Numbered from the stretch's first letter, positions 30,816 to 41,096 are shown. The stretch: DNA of 64,000 nt from Phytopythium helicoides (GCA_024867545.1 JANFNE010000013.1:744001-808000); one strand, 5' to 3'. A program made the numbers and translations. Notes: generated from the letters alone by a model not told the origin.

Positions 30816-31513
30816 CGACGTGGATGGACTTCGGAGCGACAACGTCACCACGATGCGTTGACTTCCCCATGATGGTCCTCATCACTTCGACACGCGATCG
30901 CTTCGTCTGCTTCACTTGGATAGTTGGAGCGACGTTTGACAATCCTACATAACTACATACATGCATGTGCAAACGAAACAGAAACAGAGAGACGACCTCC
31001 ATTCCTTTGTGATCCAACTAGTTCTTGCTCTACTCCTATTCGTTGTTTCGGCACGATCTACAGTAATGAGACTACTTTCATGCGATAGAGACACTTCTTG
31101 TGTGGTGAGCTTGCCAAGGCAAAAGTTCCAGCCGGAGGCTCGTCGTCTCAGACCAACATAATAATCAGACGGAGCACAACACCGCCTCCAACACGGATTA
31201 TCCGATGTACGGTCAAGTCGACTCTGCCAATGAAGATCACTCACTGCCAGCCAGATACTGTAGGTGAGACCAAGACGACCCACCCATCGGCGCACTTGAG
31301 ACGAGCTCTCTCTCGCGCTCAACTACAGTAAAGACTTCCATCCGATGTCCAACCGTCTTCGCACACAATGTGTGGCAGCTTCCTACGAGGAAGAAATAAC
31401 CCGCAGACGTGGCGGCCGGCACTTGCGCGCGACAAATTGCGACCGCAGTCGATATGAGTGATCCTACGAAGAGCTTCGCTGGTCGACAAGCTCCAACAGG
31501 AAAACCCGGAACT

Positions 31514-31677
31514 GTTCCGCATCGATAGACATGTCGATTCGCACGCAGTCTTGACATCGCAATCCGACCTCAAGTCAGTCACTTCCTCAGTCGACCTGCA
31601 CTCGTGGCGTTCGTCTGCATTCTGGTTGGCGAGTCGCCATTGGCGACATCATGTGTGCTGCTGTCGCTTTTTGGATC
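31514..31677 (+). promoter_or_regulatory. GST2 upstream module
   Basis: Mirror copy of the GST1 module, ending ~135 bp before the GST2 ATG. It has the same relationship to the DUF1348 palindrome cores and the same orientation relative to its gene. Confidence 0.55.
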
Positions 31678-31811
31678 CCCATCCCCATCCCCATGGGTGG
31701 CGAATTCCAGCGGCTCCAAAGCTTGAAGTTCTTACCCCACAACTTGGTCCCACCAGCGCTCACTTCCGATCTCGCCGCCTTCCTCGCAAGCCGCTCGTCC
31801 TCCCGCCCAAA

Positions 31812-32647
31812 ATGGTGCTCAAGCTCTACGCCAACCTCATCAGCCAGCCCAGCCGCGCCGTCGAGTGGACGCTGCGCGTCAAGAAGGTCGACCATGAGCT
31901 CGTGCAGGCCGACTTTGGCGGACCCGTGTTCTCGGACCCGGCCTTCATCGCCATCAACCCCAACAAGCTCATCCCGGTCGTCACCGATGGCGACTTCACG
32001 CTCTTCGAGGGGTGCGTTGTGCCACCTCATGCTGTGTTGTGTTGTGCATGATAGCTCACGACGCTCTCTCTCACTTTGCCAACCATGCAGCGCTGCCATC
32101 CTGACGTACCTGAGCGAGACGTACGGCTGGACGGACCTGCTCCCGACCGAGCCCAAGGCGCGCGCCAAGGTCAATGAGTACCTCCACTGGCACCACACGA
32201 ACGCGCGCTGGGCCACGCCGCGCGTGCTCGTACCGCACATCCACGCCAAGGCCGGTGCGGCCACCCCCGAGGACACCAAGTACGTCGAGACGACGGACGA
32301 GATCGTGGACAAGATCGTCGGTCTGCTCGAGACGTTCCTGGTGAAGGACTTTGTGGCGCAGACGGATGCGCCGACAATCGCCGACTACTTTGCGTACTGC
32401 GAGTACGTGCAGCTGGAGTACCAGGGTCTGATCGACGCCAAGAAGTACCCGAAGACGGCAGCCTGGCTCGCGCGCATGAAGGTGCGTTGCATTCGTGGCG
32501 CTCGATGACGCAGATGCAATCGCGGATACTAATAACTCTACTGCCGTGGCTGCTGCTTGACGCCAACAGGAGATCCCGCACCACGACGAGGTGCACGCGC
32601 CGCTGCGCGAGTTCATGGCCGCGACCAACGTGCTGGCCAGTCCCTAG
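31812..32647 (+). CDS. Theta-like glutathione S-transferase, copy 2
   Basis: Exons 31812-32011, 32091-32481 and 32570-32647 encode 222 aa. The protein matches copy 1 in every segment compared. Donor sites are GTGCGT, and acceptors end ATGCAG and CAACAG. It has the ISQPSRA catalytic region and a full C-terminal domain. It lies in the overlap of the two palindromes and is convergent with the minus-strand genes to its right. It looks functional. Confidence 0.88.
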
Positions 32648-33393
32648 GCTGCTTCTGTCGCTGCTGCATCCGACGGAGTTGGTCCGCAGCCACTTTGCCG
32701 ATCGATAGTTCATTGCGCAGCTGATGTTTAGCTGGCTCCGCAAATCGTAATGGAGTCCCATCTGTCATTTCACACGTGTAGCTGTGCTCTCGATTGCATC
32801 GTCCTCTTGGTCGGAGAATCTACTCCACTCCGATCATGTCGCCCCTGAGTGAATCGTTGTGCCTCCTCGACCGCGTGGACATCATCGAGCACGGACCACT
32901 GCCATGATGTCGCGGCTGCTGTTGGCATGGAGCACTTCGTTCTAGTCAGTGTGTCACAAGGTTTCGAAACAACCATGTCACCCCCCAAGCGCAGAGTGGC
33001 TTTTGCTGTCGGATTGCGGAGATCAAATGGCCAACTCGTTGATCATTACCATTGTTGATACTGTCACCACACCTGACTCACCATGCGGTGAATAGACCGA
33101 ACGGTAGTCTCATATTGCGGTTAGATTCTATCACCTATCAGAACATATATTATTTATGGACAGATCATCAGTAAGGTTGTATGCACGTTGGACCTAGCGT
33201 CAAGTAGCCTTTCACAATGAATACGTCAAACGTGATCCGCAGGGAGAGCGACCTTCGGTAGACATTCGGATGACATGTCATTCCAATCGCGCTTCAGTCA
33301 AGTGGAGGAGGACTTGACCTGTTAGCCTTTGCCTGCGGCCCGGCGCATCCAAAGAGTATGCATGCAGCCTAGCAGACAGCTATCAATGAATCA

Positions 33394-33759
33394 CTACGCA
33401 CTACGTGGAAATGCATTTGTCTCTGGTGTTGTAGAAGCTAGTGCGAATATGAAGTACCGACGCGTAGCAGCGACAACGTGACTGAGGAGCGGGATGGCGA
33501 ACGAATCATCAACGTAGACTGTGACCGGCAACATCGAGGTCACTGCCGGTCTCAGACTAAAGATGGGAGAAAATATGGAGGTGGTGAGTAAAGTTACAAT
33601 AATGAGTAGCGGTGAATTGTTATTGGCATGGTTCTCGACGGCAGCATGCAGCACAATTGGCGCGAATGGATCGGTATCCATGCAGAGGGGCGCCGCTCGC
33701 AGCATCAACGTTGCGCCAGCATCGAGTGCGTCTATTACAGTGTGTAGCGGATTCCCCAT
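33394..33759 (-). CDS. Hypothetical ORF in palindrome 2 segment (left copy)
   Basis: A 121-codon frame from an ATG (MGNPLHTVIDALDAG), open further upstream to ~33860. It contains a hydrophobic stretch (SPLLIIVTLLTTSIFSPIF) that could be a membrane helix. The composition looks protein-like, and the frame is preserved in the mirror copy at 41681-42046. The family was not recognised. It may be the tail of a truncated gene carried along with the duplication. Confidence 0.3.
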   Translation of the reverse strand: MGNPLHTVIDALDAGATLMLRAAPLCMDTDPFAPIVLHAAVENHANNNSPLLIIVTLLTTSIFSPIFSLRPAVTSMLPVTVYVDDSFAIPLLSHVVAATRRYFIFALASTTPETNAFPRSA

Positions 33760-33861
33760 CAACGACAGCAGTGGTGTTGTCTGCGGGATTACCGACTCTT
33801 TGCCGATGAATACGTCGGTCGCGGTGTCCTTGAAGTCTGGTGGTACCCCAACACAAAAGAC

Positions 33862-33955
33862 GCGGCAGCTTCCTATGAGAAAGGAACAACCCGCAGACGT
33901 GGAGCTGTCACAGGCACGCTACAATGTGCGACCGCTATCGATAGGAAGCTGCCGC
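33862..33955. repeat. 15-bp inverted repeats at a rearrangement junction
   Basis: GCGGCAGCTTCCTAT (33862-33876) and its exact reverse complement (33941-33955) flank ~64 bp. The inside is related to 31379-31455 in the same orientation, whereas the sequence to the right (33950 onward) is related to the same intergenic block in the opposite orientation. The orientation of the duplicated block therefore flips here. A mirror copy lies near 41480-41575. Confidence 0.7.
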
Positions 33956-34301
33956 ACATTGTGTGCGAAGACGGTTGGACATCGGATGGATGTCTTTACT
34001 GTAGTTGAGCGCGAGAGAGAGCTCGCCTCAAGTGCGCCGATGGGTGGGTCGTCTTGGTCTCACCTACAGTATCTGGCTGGTAGTGAGTGGTCTCCTCAAC
34101 TTGACCGACCATCGGATAATCCGTGTTGGAGGCGGTGTTGTGCTCCGTCTGATTATTATGTTGGTCTGAGACGACGAGCCTCCGGCTGGAACCTTTTCCT
34201 TGGCAAGCTCACCACACAAGAAGTGTCTCTATCGCATGAAAGTAGTCTCATTACTGTAGATCGTGCCGAAACCACGAATAGGAGCAGAGTCGAGCAAGAG
34301 C

Positions 34302-34647
34302 TGTTGGCTAGGTGGTGAAACCCGAAGTGAATGACATTGATTGATCTGAAAAACTGCTCTGAAGGTCTCCTAGAACTATCGCTGTAGACTGCGGGGACGT
34401 CCCGACAAGCATCGCTGCGCTCACCCATCGTTATGTTGCTGGAGTCGTGTGGATTCTCCATTCACAAGACTAAAGCAACTTAAGTGCCCAACACCAGCCA
34501 ATCAGCGACCAGCATCCGAAGTACCGTGGGCGGGGACTGTGCCTCAGCGTGCAGGCATCATGCCTGGCGCGTGGGCTGCAGCAATGGATTCGCTGCGAGC
34601 ACGCGCCAGCGTCTAGACGATCGCTGCATGTGCGGCGCACCTCAACA
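34302..34647 (-). repeat. Copia 3' LTR (left)
   Basis: 346 bp, starting TGTTGG and ending CAACA as written on plus. No difference from the LTR at 38751-39096 was seen. It is preceded by the 5-bp duplication AGAGC (34297-34301). A purine-rich tract (GAGTGGGAG on the minus strand) abuts its inner edge and probably serves as the plus-strand primer. Confidence 0.9.
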
Positions 34648-34660
34648 CTCCCACTCGCCG

Positions 34661-37600
34661 CTAATGCAGCATCGGTGCTCCGCAGATACCAATGCTTCGA
34701 CGAAGGAACTGTACCCGCTTGGTGTTGAGAGCTTTTGTTAGCAAGTCCGCCAGCTGATGCTTGGTGTCGATGTAGTCCACCTTGATGACCTTCGAGGCGA
34801 CATTCTCACGAATGAAATGGTGACGAATGTCGATGTGCTTCGTTCGAGCATGGTAGCCGACATTGCTTGCCAATGCAATCGCTCCTTGATTGTCGACTCC
34901 CACACTTGTCACTCCCACTTGTTCGTGGCCCATATCCTTGAGCAGCGCCCGCACCCAAAGCACCTCTTGAGTGCAGAGACTCAGAGCCATGTACTCGGCC
35001 TCAACGGAGCTCAGCGCCACTGTGCGCTGGTACTTCGACTTAAAAACCACAGGCCCACCGTTCATCAGGACGATGACGCCAGACACCGACCGGCGATCGT
35101 CGAGGCTGCTGCCCCAGTCTGCGTCACTGTAAGCCTTGATTCCAGTCGTCGCTCCTTCGTAGACGATGCCAACATCACTAGTTGTCTTGAGGTACCGTAA
35201 CACACGAATCGCAGCCTTCCAATGCTGTTGACCTGGATTCTCGAGGAATCGAGAGAGCTGGGTCACCACATACGCGACGTCTGGCCGTGTGCATGTCGTG
35301 ATGTAGAGAAGGCATCCAATGAGTGAACGGTAAGGCTTGGATCTCATCGCTTCACGCTCTTCCTCTGTCGTCGGTGACTGCGACGTCGACAGCTTGAGGC
35401 CGAGCTCGCACGGATTGTGCACATCCTTTGCGTCCGTTTGGTTGAAGCGAGTAGCCACATCTCGAATATACTGTGTCTGTCGAAGGCAAAGAGCTCGTCG
35501 TTTGCGATCATAGTCGATCTCCATGCCGAGCATATATTTGGCCGCCCCGAGTTCCTTCAGCTTGAACTCACGCTTCAGAATCGTCTTCATTGCTTCGATG
35601 TCGGCTCGAAGCTTGGCTGCACCGATCATGTCGTCTACATATAGACAGACGTAGACGTATTCATCACCAACCCGCTTCACGTAAATGCATTTGTCAGCAC
35701 CGCAACTGACGAAACCATTCTTCACAAACACACTATGGATGGTCTTGTTCCATGCAGACGACGCTTGCTTGAGTCCATAGAGTGCTTTGTTGAGCTTGAG
35801 CACCACGTTTCCATCGACCTTCAGTCCCTCGGGCACCTCCATGAAGACTTCCTCTTCAAGGTCACTGTTGAGGAAAGCAGTGTCGACATCGAGCTGTTCC
35901 ATCTCATAACCTTGAGACGCGCATGTCGCCAAGAAAACTCGAATCGAGTTCATGTTTGCCACGGGTGAGTATGTCTCAAAGAAGTTTACACCGAACTCTT
36001 GCTTGAAACCCTTGGCAACGAGTCGAGCCTTGTACCGAGCGATGTTGCCGTGCTCATCGCGCTTCTTGGCGAACACCCACCGACTCCCGATTGTACGCAT
36101 GCCGGCTTTGCGTTGAACCAGAGTCCAGGTCTCGTTGGCATCGTGTGCAGCGAGTTCAGCACGCGTTGCTGCCTCCCACTGGTTCCTCTCACCGGTAGAC
36201 ATCGCCTGACCATACGATGACGGCACATCCGTTGACACGTTCATCGCTGCCGCGTGCGCAATTGCTGCGAGTGCGTACTCGTCGTCGTCCATGCGAGGAC
36301 GCTTGGGGTTTGGCCGTGGAACTATGCTGCCGTCCATAACCCCGTCATCACTGTTCTCCAGTAGCAGTTGCTGGTGCGACGCATTCTCCAGTGTCGGCAA
36401 GACACGTTGCTCCTCACGGGCTCGCCCGGAGCGCTGCACAGGAGGGTGGAACACCACCACGTCACTTGGCATAGGTGCAGATGGGAGTTGGGGCGTCGAC
36501 TGCAGTGACTCCTCCATAGGGACGTCCTCATCCGCCACCCTTTCGTCCACCATTGGCTCGTCTTGCGCGACAGGCTGTGGAGCCAAGTGCTCCGCGCTGT
36601 CCTTCACTACCAGCAGTTGTGTGACGGGCTCACTGGTTGAAGTCACTGCAGCATCGTAGATGCCGTTGACCTCGCGCTCATCAGGCGCTACAGACCTTGT
36701 CACCTTGACGACACCAGCGTCAACGTCCAGTACTTTGTATCCCTTGGTCCCATCGGCATAACCAAGCAGCATGCACATGTAGCTCTTGGCATCCAGCTTG
36801 GTACGCTTTGCGTCGTCAACATGGGCGTACCCATACGACCCGAACACGCGCAAGTGGTCCAGCCGCGGCTTCACCTTGAAGCACAACTCATATGGCGTGA
36901 CGTCTGGGTGTGCGCTGTTCGTAGTCCGATTGACCAAATACCCTGCGGTACTCACCGCCTCAGCCCACCATCGGAGCGCCACACTCTTGTAGTGGATCAT
37001 GCTGCGCGCCTTCTCCATGAGCGTCCGGTTCATCCGCTCCGCCACGCCATTTTGCTGTGGACTGTACGGAACCGTGCGTTGGTGGACAATTCCACTTGCT
37101 TGACATATACCGTCGAAGGTTTTGTTGACAAACTCAGTGCCATTGTCCGAACGGATGACCTTGATGCGTTCTTCCCACTGGTTCTCGTAAAGAGCCTTAA
37201 ACTCACGAAACTTGGTCGCCACCTCGCTCTTCTTCTTCAAGAAGTATACCACAACATAGCGCGAGTAGTCATCGACGAAGGTGAGCACGTACTTGGCTCC
37301 ACCCGCTGACTTGGTCTTCATGGGACCCATCAAGTCCGTGTGAACCAGCTCCAGCACACGCGACGTCTTTGTCTGCGATTGAGCTGGGAATCTTGCGACC
37401 GTTTGCTTGCCTTTCATACACCCGCCGCATAGGGTATCGCTGCCCTGAGCGATTGAAGGCATACCATCCGTCATCTTCTGTGTCCGCGCGTAGTTGTCAT
37501 GACTCGGATGCCCCATCCGAGCATGCCACAACTCCCACTCGCCATTGTAGGCAGAGTAGTCTACGAAGCGCGCTTGCTCCGGCTCCGTATCCATAGTATA

Positions 37601-38746
37601 CGTGTTGCCGTGCCGCTTCGCCATTGCAACCAGGTCCATCCCATGCCAGATCGTGCAGTAGTCCGTGCCGAACTCAGCACTAAGACCGCGCTCAGTCAAT
37701 TTGCCAATTGACAACAGTCGACGGTCCAGATCAGGGATGTGGAGCACGTCCACCATCCTGATAGTCAGGCCGGTCGCGCTCACCATGCGCGCGGATCCGC
37801 GACCCACCACCTGGAGCTTCTTGCCGTCCGCGATGGTCACGTCGACTGGTTTCGAGAGCGCCTGGTACTCGAACAGGTCCGTCCTGTTCGGCGTCATGTG
37901 CGATGACGCACCACTGTCGATCAGCCAACCACTGCCAAAGGTCGACGCACCAGCCGAAAACACGACTTCATCTCGGCCACTAGTCGTTGCGTTCGGGCAG
38001 TCCCGCTTCATGTGACCCGACTGGCCGCACCCAAAGCACTTGCCCTTGAAGCCGCCATTGTTGCTGCGCGTGCCCTTGCCGCGACGACCACTGCTGTTGG
38101 TACGCTTGCTGCCATGAGTCTGGACCCGTGCCTTAAAGGCACGCTCCGTCACCTCATGCTTCTGGAGCTTCTCGTGCTCCTTCAGCAGCTTCTCCTTGAC
38201 CTCGATCAGTGAGACACCCTTGGTGTTCTCAATGATCGATACGAGGAGGTCATACTCGCTTGGCAGACTACCAAGTAGCACCACGAGCTGGCGTCCATCG
38301 TCGACAGCCTTGCCGACAGCCTGGAGGCTCACGACCAGCTCATCAAAGCGGTCCAGATGAGCCGCCATGCTGTCGCCATCCTCCATCTTGAACTCGTGAA
38401 GGCGGCGTGTAAGCGCCACGCGGTTGTGCAGTGTCGAGCGATTATAAAATTCGCGCAGCGTGTCCCAAGCTTGCTTGGCAGTCACCGTCCCACGAATTTT
38501 GGTCTGGTGCTCCAGCGTGATGCCCTGGGCGATGATGGCGAAGGCCTTCAAGTCCGCGGCGCGCCAGTCGTCGGTCATCTCCGGTTCGGACTTCACCACC
38601 TCAACGTGCGCGATGAGGCCCTTGCGGGCGAGCGTCATCCGCATGTTGAACTCCCAGTGGAAATAGTTGTCGCTTCCAAGGAGGTCTCCGGGTTGCTTCA
38701 TGGTCGTCGTCGGTCTTGGTGTCGCTGGGTAGGGGGTTGGGCTCAT
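34661..38746 (-). CDS. Copia gag-pol polyprotein
   Basis: 1,361 aa, no stop or frameshift. Order of domains: UBN2-type gag (~20-200), zinc knuckle CFGCGQSGHMKRDC (~237-250), aspartic protease LIDSGASSH (~275), GAG-pre-integrase WHARMGHPSH (~407) with a CGGC pair, integrase core (HTDLMG ~469, SDNGTE ~533), reverse transcriptase (~860-1100) with YVDD near 1037, and RNase H (AYSDADWG ~1205, VEAEYMAL ~1248). Integrase before RT defines Ty1/Copia. No chromodomain or envelope-like frame. The start codon lies inside the primer binding site, four bases from the LTR. Confidence 0.95.
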   Translation of the reverse strand: MSPTPYPATPRPTTTMKQPGDLLGSDNYFHWEFNMRMTLARKGLIAHVEVVKSEPEMTDDWRAADLKAFAIIAQGITLEHQTKIRGTVTAKQAWDTLREFYNRSTLHNRVALTRRLHEFKMEDGDSMAAHLDRFDELVVSLQAVGKAVDDGRQLVVLLGSLPSEYDLLVSIIENTKGVSLIEVKEKLLKEHEKLQKHEVTERAFKARVQTHGSKRTNSSGRRGKGTRSNNGGFKGKCFGCGQSGHMKRDCPNATTSGRDEVVFSAGASTFGSGWLIDSGASSHMTPNRTDLFEYQALSKPVDVTIADGKKLQVVGRGSARMVSATGLTIRMVDVLHIPDLDRRLLSIGKLTERGLSAEFGTDYCTIWHGMDLVAMAKRHGNTYTMDTEPEQARFVDYSAYNGEWELWHARMGHPSHDNYARTQKMTDGMPSIAQGSDTLCGGCMKGKQTVARFPAQSQTKTSRVLELVHTDLMGPMKTKSAGGAKYVLTFVDDYSRYVVVYFLKKKSEVATKFREFKALYENQWEERIKVIRSDNGTEFVNKTFDGICQASGIVHQRTVPYSPQQNGVAERMNRTLMEKARSMIHYKSVALRWWAEAVSTAGYLVNRTTNSAHPDVTPYELCFKVKPRLDHLRVFGSYGYAHVDDAKRTKLDAKSYMCMLLGYADGTKGYKVLDVDAGVVKVTRSVAPDEREVNGIYDAAVTSTSEPVTQLLVVKDSAEHLAPQPVAQDEPMVDERVADEDVPMEESLQSTPQLPSAPMPSDVVVFHPPVQRSGRAREEQRVLPTLENASHQQLLLENSDDGVMDGSIVPRPNPKRPRMDDDEYALAAIAHAAAMNVSTDVPSSYGQAMSTGERNQWEAATRAELAAHDANETWTLVQRKAGMRTIGSRWVFAKKRDEHGNIARYKARLVAKGFKQEFGVNFFETYSPVANMNSIRVFLATCASQGYEMEQLDVDTAFLNSDLEEEVFMEVPEGLKVDGNVVLKLNKALYGLKQASSAWNKTIHSVFVKNGFVSCGADKCIYVKRVGDEYVYVCLYVDDMIGAAKLRADIEAMKTILKREFKLKELGAAKYMLGMEIDYDRKRRALCLRQTQYIRDVATRFNQTDAKDVHNPCELGLKLSTSQSPTTEEEREAMRSKPYRSLIGCLLYITTCTRPDVAYVVTQLSRFLENPGQQHWKAAIRVLRYLKTTSDVGIVYEGATTGIKAYSDADWGSSLDDRRSVSGVIVLMNGGPVVFKSKYQRTVALSSVEAEYMALSLCTQEVLWVRALLKDMGHEQVGVTSVGVDNQGAIALASNVGYHARTKHIDIRHHFIRENVASKVIKVDYIDTKHQLADLLTKALNTKRVQFLRRSIGICGAPMLH

Positions 38747-38750
38747 AACC
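38738..38750 (-). promoter_or_regulatory. Primer binding site matching tRNA-iMet anticodon arm
   Basis: On the minus strand the LTR is followed directly by GGTTATGAGCCC. Its complement GGGCTCATAACC corresponds to the anticodon stem-loop of eukaryotic initiator tRNA-Met (anticodon CAU). Copia-group elements such as Drosophila copia and Ty5 prime from this internal tRNA region. The ATG of gag-pol (38744-38746) is the complement of the anticodon itself. Confidence 0.75.
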
Positions 38751-39096
38751 TGTTGGCTAGGTGGTGAAACCCGAAGTGAATGACATTGATTGATCTGAAA
38801 AACTGCTCTGAAGGTCTCCTAGAACTATCGCTGTAGACTGCGGGGACGTCCCGACAAGCATCGCTGCGCTCACCCATCGTTATGTTGCTGGAGTCGTGTG
38901 GATTCTCCATTCACAAGACTAAAGCAACTTAAGTGCCCAACACCAGCCAATCAGCGACCAGCATCCGAAGTACCGTGGGCGGGGACTGTGCCTCAGCGTG
39001 CAGGCATCATGCCTGGCGCGTGGGCTGCAGCAATGGATTCGCTGCGAGCACGCGCCAGCGTCTAGACGATCGCTGCATGTGCGGCGCACCTCAACA
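38751..39096 (-). repeat. Copia 5' LTR (right)
   Basis: 346 bp, no difference seen from 34302-34647. It is the 5' LTR for the minus-strand element and should hold its promoter. It is followed by the AGAGC target duplication (39097-39101). Confidence 0.9.
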
Positions 39097-39335
39097 AGAG
39101 CCGAGCAAGAGCAAGAGCAAGAGCAAGAACTAGTTGGATCACAAAGGAATAGAGATCGTCTCTCTGTTTCTGTTTCGTTTGCACATGCATGTATGTAGTT
39201 ATGTAGGATTGTCAAACGTCGCTCCAACTATCCAAGTAAAGCAGACGAAGCGATCGCGTGTCGAAGTGATGAGGACCATCATGGGGAAGTCAACGCATCG
39301 TGGTGACGTTGTCGCTCCGAAGTCCATCCACGTCG

Positions 39336-39821
39336 TTATAGTCCCAGGTCGCTGAGTCCCGGGTGGTCGTCAGGGCGACGACCCAGCGGCCAGCGGAAGA
39401 GGCGGTCGGCCTCGTCGATGAGCACGTCGTTGATGCAGGCGTAACGATGGGCCATGAGTCCGTGCTCGTTGAAGACCCAGTTCTCGTTGCCGTAGGAGCG
39501 CACCCACTGGTTGCGCTCGCTGTCCAGCCACTCGTAGGCGAAGCGCACGGCGATGCGGTTGTCGGTGAACGCGAACAGCTCCTTCACGAGCCGGTACTCC
39601 CCCTCGCCCGTCCACTTGCGTGACAGGAAGGCCTCAATCTGCTCGCGGCCCTCGATGAACTCGCTGCGGTTGCGCCACCGGCTGTCCACCGAGTACGCTA
39701 GCGCCACCTTCTGCGGGTCACGCGAGTTCCACGCGTCCTCGGCTGCGCGCACCTTGATGGTCGCCGACTCTCGCGAGAACGGCGGCACCGGTGGTCGCGT
39801 CTCCTGGGATTGTTGAGCCAT
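39336..39821 (-). CDS. DUF1348/SnoaL-like protein, short N-terminus (copy 3)
   Basis: 161 aa. The protein matches copy 1; the upstream pyrimidine tract differs slightly. It lies just right of the Copia insertion, whose LTR ends 240 bp beyond the 3' end of this gene. It is divergent from copy 4, with 518 bp between start codons. Confidence 0.85.
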   Translation of the reverse strand: MAQQSQETRPPVPPFSRESATIKVRAAEDAWNSRDPQKVALAYSVDSRWRNRSEFIEGREQIEAFLSRKWTGEGEYRLVKELFAFTDNRIAVRFAYEWLDSERNQWVRSYGNENWVFNEHGLMAHRYACINDVLIDEADRLFRWPLGRRPDDHPGLSDLGL

Positions 39822-40339
39822 TGGAGCTGGTCGGGAGGAGGGAGAAGAGGAAGACGGAGGGGAGAGCTTGATTGCTGGAGAGCAAGATTCGAAGTGCGGG
39901 ACGACGATCGGTAGCAACGAAGTCCGATCACCCAACGAGCTCCTCGATCGAAACGGAGGGTCCGACAAAGCGACAGACTGGTAGACAGCAATACTGTTCC
40001 GCACCGATAGACATGTCGATTTGCACGCAGTCTTGGCGTCGCAATCCGTCCTCAAGTCAGTCACTTCCTCAACGACCTGCACTCATGAGCCACCAGGTGC
40101 CTCCCAGATTGCGCACCGGCACAGTACGTGGCGTTCGTCTGCATTCTGGTTGGCGAGTCGCCATTGGCGACATCGTGTGGACTGCTGTCGCTTTTTGGAT
40201 CGTCCGTTTCGATCGAGGAGCTCGTAGGGTGGTTGGACTTCGTTCCTGCTGATCGTCGTCCCGCACTTCGAATCTTGCTCTCCAGCAATCAAGCTCTCCC
40301 CTCCGTCTTTCTTCCTCTTCCTCCTCCCGACCAGCTCCA
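39822..40339. promoter_or_regulatory. Divergent promoter and palindrome 2 core
   Basis: Near-duplicate, in the same orientation, of 29742-30260: mirror-symmetric edges around an asymmetric core of ~235 bp that resembles the GST1/GST2 upstream module. The whole block ~39120-41090 is a direct copy of ~29040-31015. Confidence 0.55.
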
Positions 40340-40894
40340 ATGGCTCTTCGTGTTCGACTATCAACTCTATTGGGAGCGCGATCTAACCCTCTGAAGACCG
40401 TAGGAGTCCGGTTTCTGAGCTCCCAGGAGACGCGACCACCGGTGCCGCCGTTCTCGCGAGAGTCGGCGACCATCAAGGTGCGCGCGGCCGAGGACGCGTG
40501 GAACTCGCGTGACCCGCAGAAGGTGGCGCTAGCGTACTCGGTGGACAGCCGGTGGCGCAACCGCAGCGAGTTCATCGAGGGCCGCGAGCAGATTGAGGCC
40601 TTCCTGTCACGCAAGTGGACGGGCGAGGGGGAGTACCGGCTCGTGAAGGAGCTGTTCGCGTTCACCGACAACCGCATCGCCGTGCGCTTCGCCTACGAGT
40701 GGCTGGACAGCGAGCGCAACCAGTGGGTGCGCTCCTACGGCAACGAGAACTGGGTCTTCAACGAGCACGGACTCATGGCCCATCGTTACGCCTGCATCAA
40801 CGACGTGCTCATCGACGAGGCCGACCGCCTCTTCCGCTGGCCGCTGGGTCGTCGCCCTGACGACCACCCGGGACTCAGCGACCTGGGACTATAA
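40340..40894 (+). CDS. DUF1348/SnoaL-like protein with mitochondrial-type presequence (copy 4)
   Basis: 184 aa, like copy 2 with one difference noticed in the leader (SNPL for SSPL). The basic, Ser-rich presequence is intact, and the mature part matches the other three copies. The pairing of one leader-bearing and one leader-less gene is thus repeated in both palindromes. Confidence 0.82.
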   Translation: MALRVRLSTLLGARSNPLKTVGVRFLSSQETRPPVPPFSRESATIKVRAAEDAWNSRDPQKVALAYSVDSRWRNRSEFIEGREQIEAFLSRKWTGEGEYRLVKELFAFTDNRIAVRFAYEWLDSERNQWVRSYGNENWVFNEHGLMAHRYACINDVLIDEADRLFRWPLGRRPDDHPGLSDLGL

Positions 40895-41096
40895 CGACGT
40901 GGATGGACTTCGGAGCGACAACGTCACCACGATGCGTTGACTTCCCCATGATGGTCCTCATCACTTCGACACGCGATCGCTTCGTCTGCTTCACTTGGAT
41001 AGTTGGAGCGACGTTTGACAATCCTACATAACTACATACATGCATGTGCAAACGAAACAGAAACAGAGAGACGATCTCTATTCCTTTGTGATCCAA

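Larger units (their letters stand above)
26986..33082. repeat. Palindrome 1 of the GST/DUF1348 cluster
   Basis: Two arms of about 2.9 kb mirror each other. The left arm is 26986 to ~29885, the right arm ~30118 to 33082, and the core is ~235 bp. Paired coordinates sum to 60071 outside the DUF1348 start codons and to 60002 inside them; the 69-bp difference is the extra presequence in the right DUF copy. Each arm carries one DUF1348 gene near the core and one GST gene further out. The outermost ~300 bp (26986-27300 / 32770-33082) differ by a few small indels. Confidence 0.9.
34302..39096 (-). mobile_element. Full-length Ty1/Copia LTR retrotransposon
   Basis: A 4,795-bp element with 346-bp LTRs, one uninterrupted gag-pol frame on the minus strand, a primer binding site next to the right LTR and a purine tract next to the left. 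It is flanked by AGAGC direct repeats (34297-34301 and 39097-39101). It inserted into a (GAGCAA)-type repeat of the left arm of palindrome 2. The mirror arm keeps the uninterrupted site at 41129-41133. Matching LTRs and an intact frame point to a recent insertion, after the arms were formed. Confidence 0.95.

Noticed and set aside
33521..34318. 265-codon plus-strand frame crossing into the Copia LTR
   Set aside because: It runs through a palindrome junction, intergenic block and LTR sequence, so it is not a single gene.
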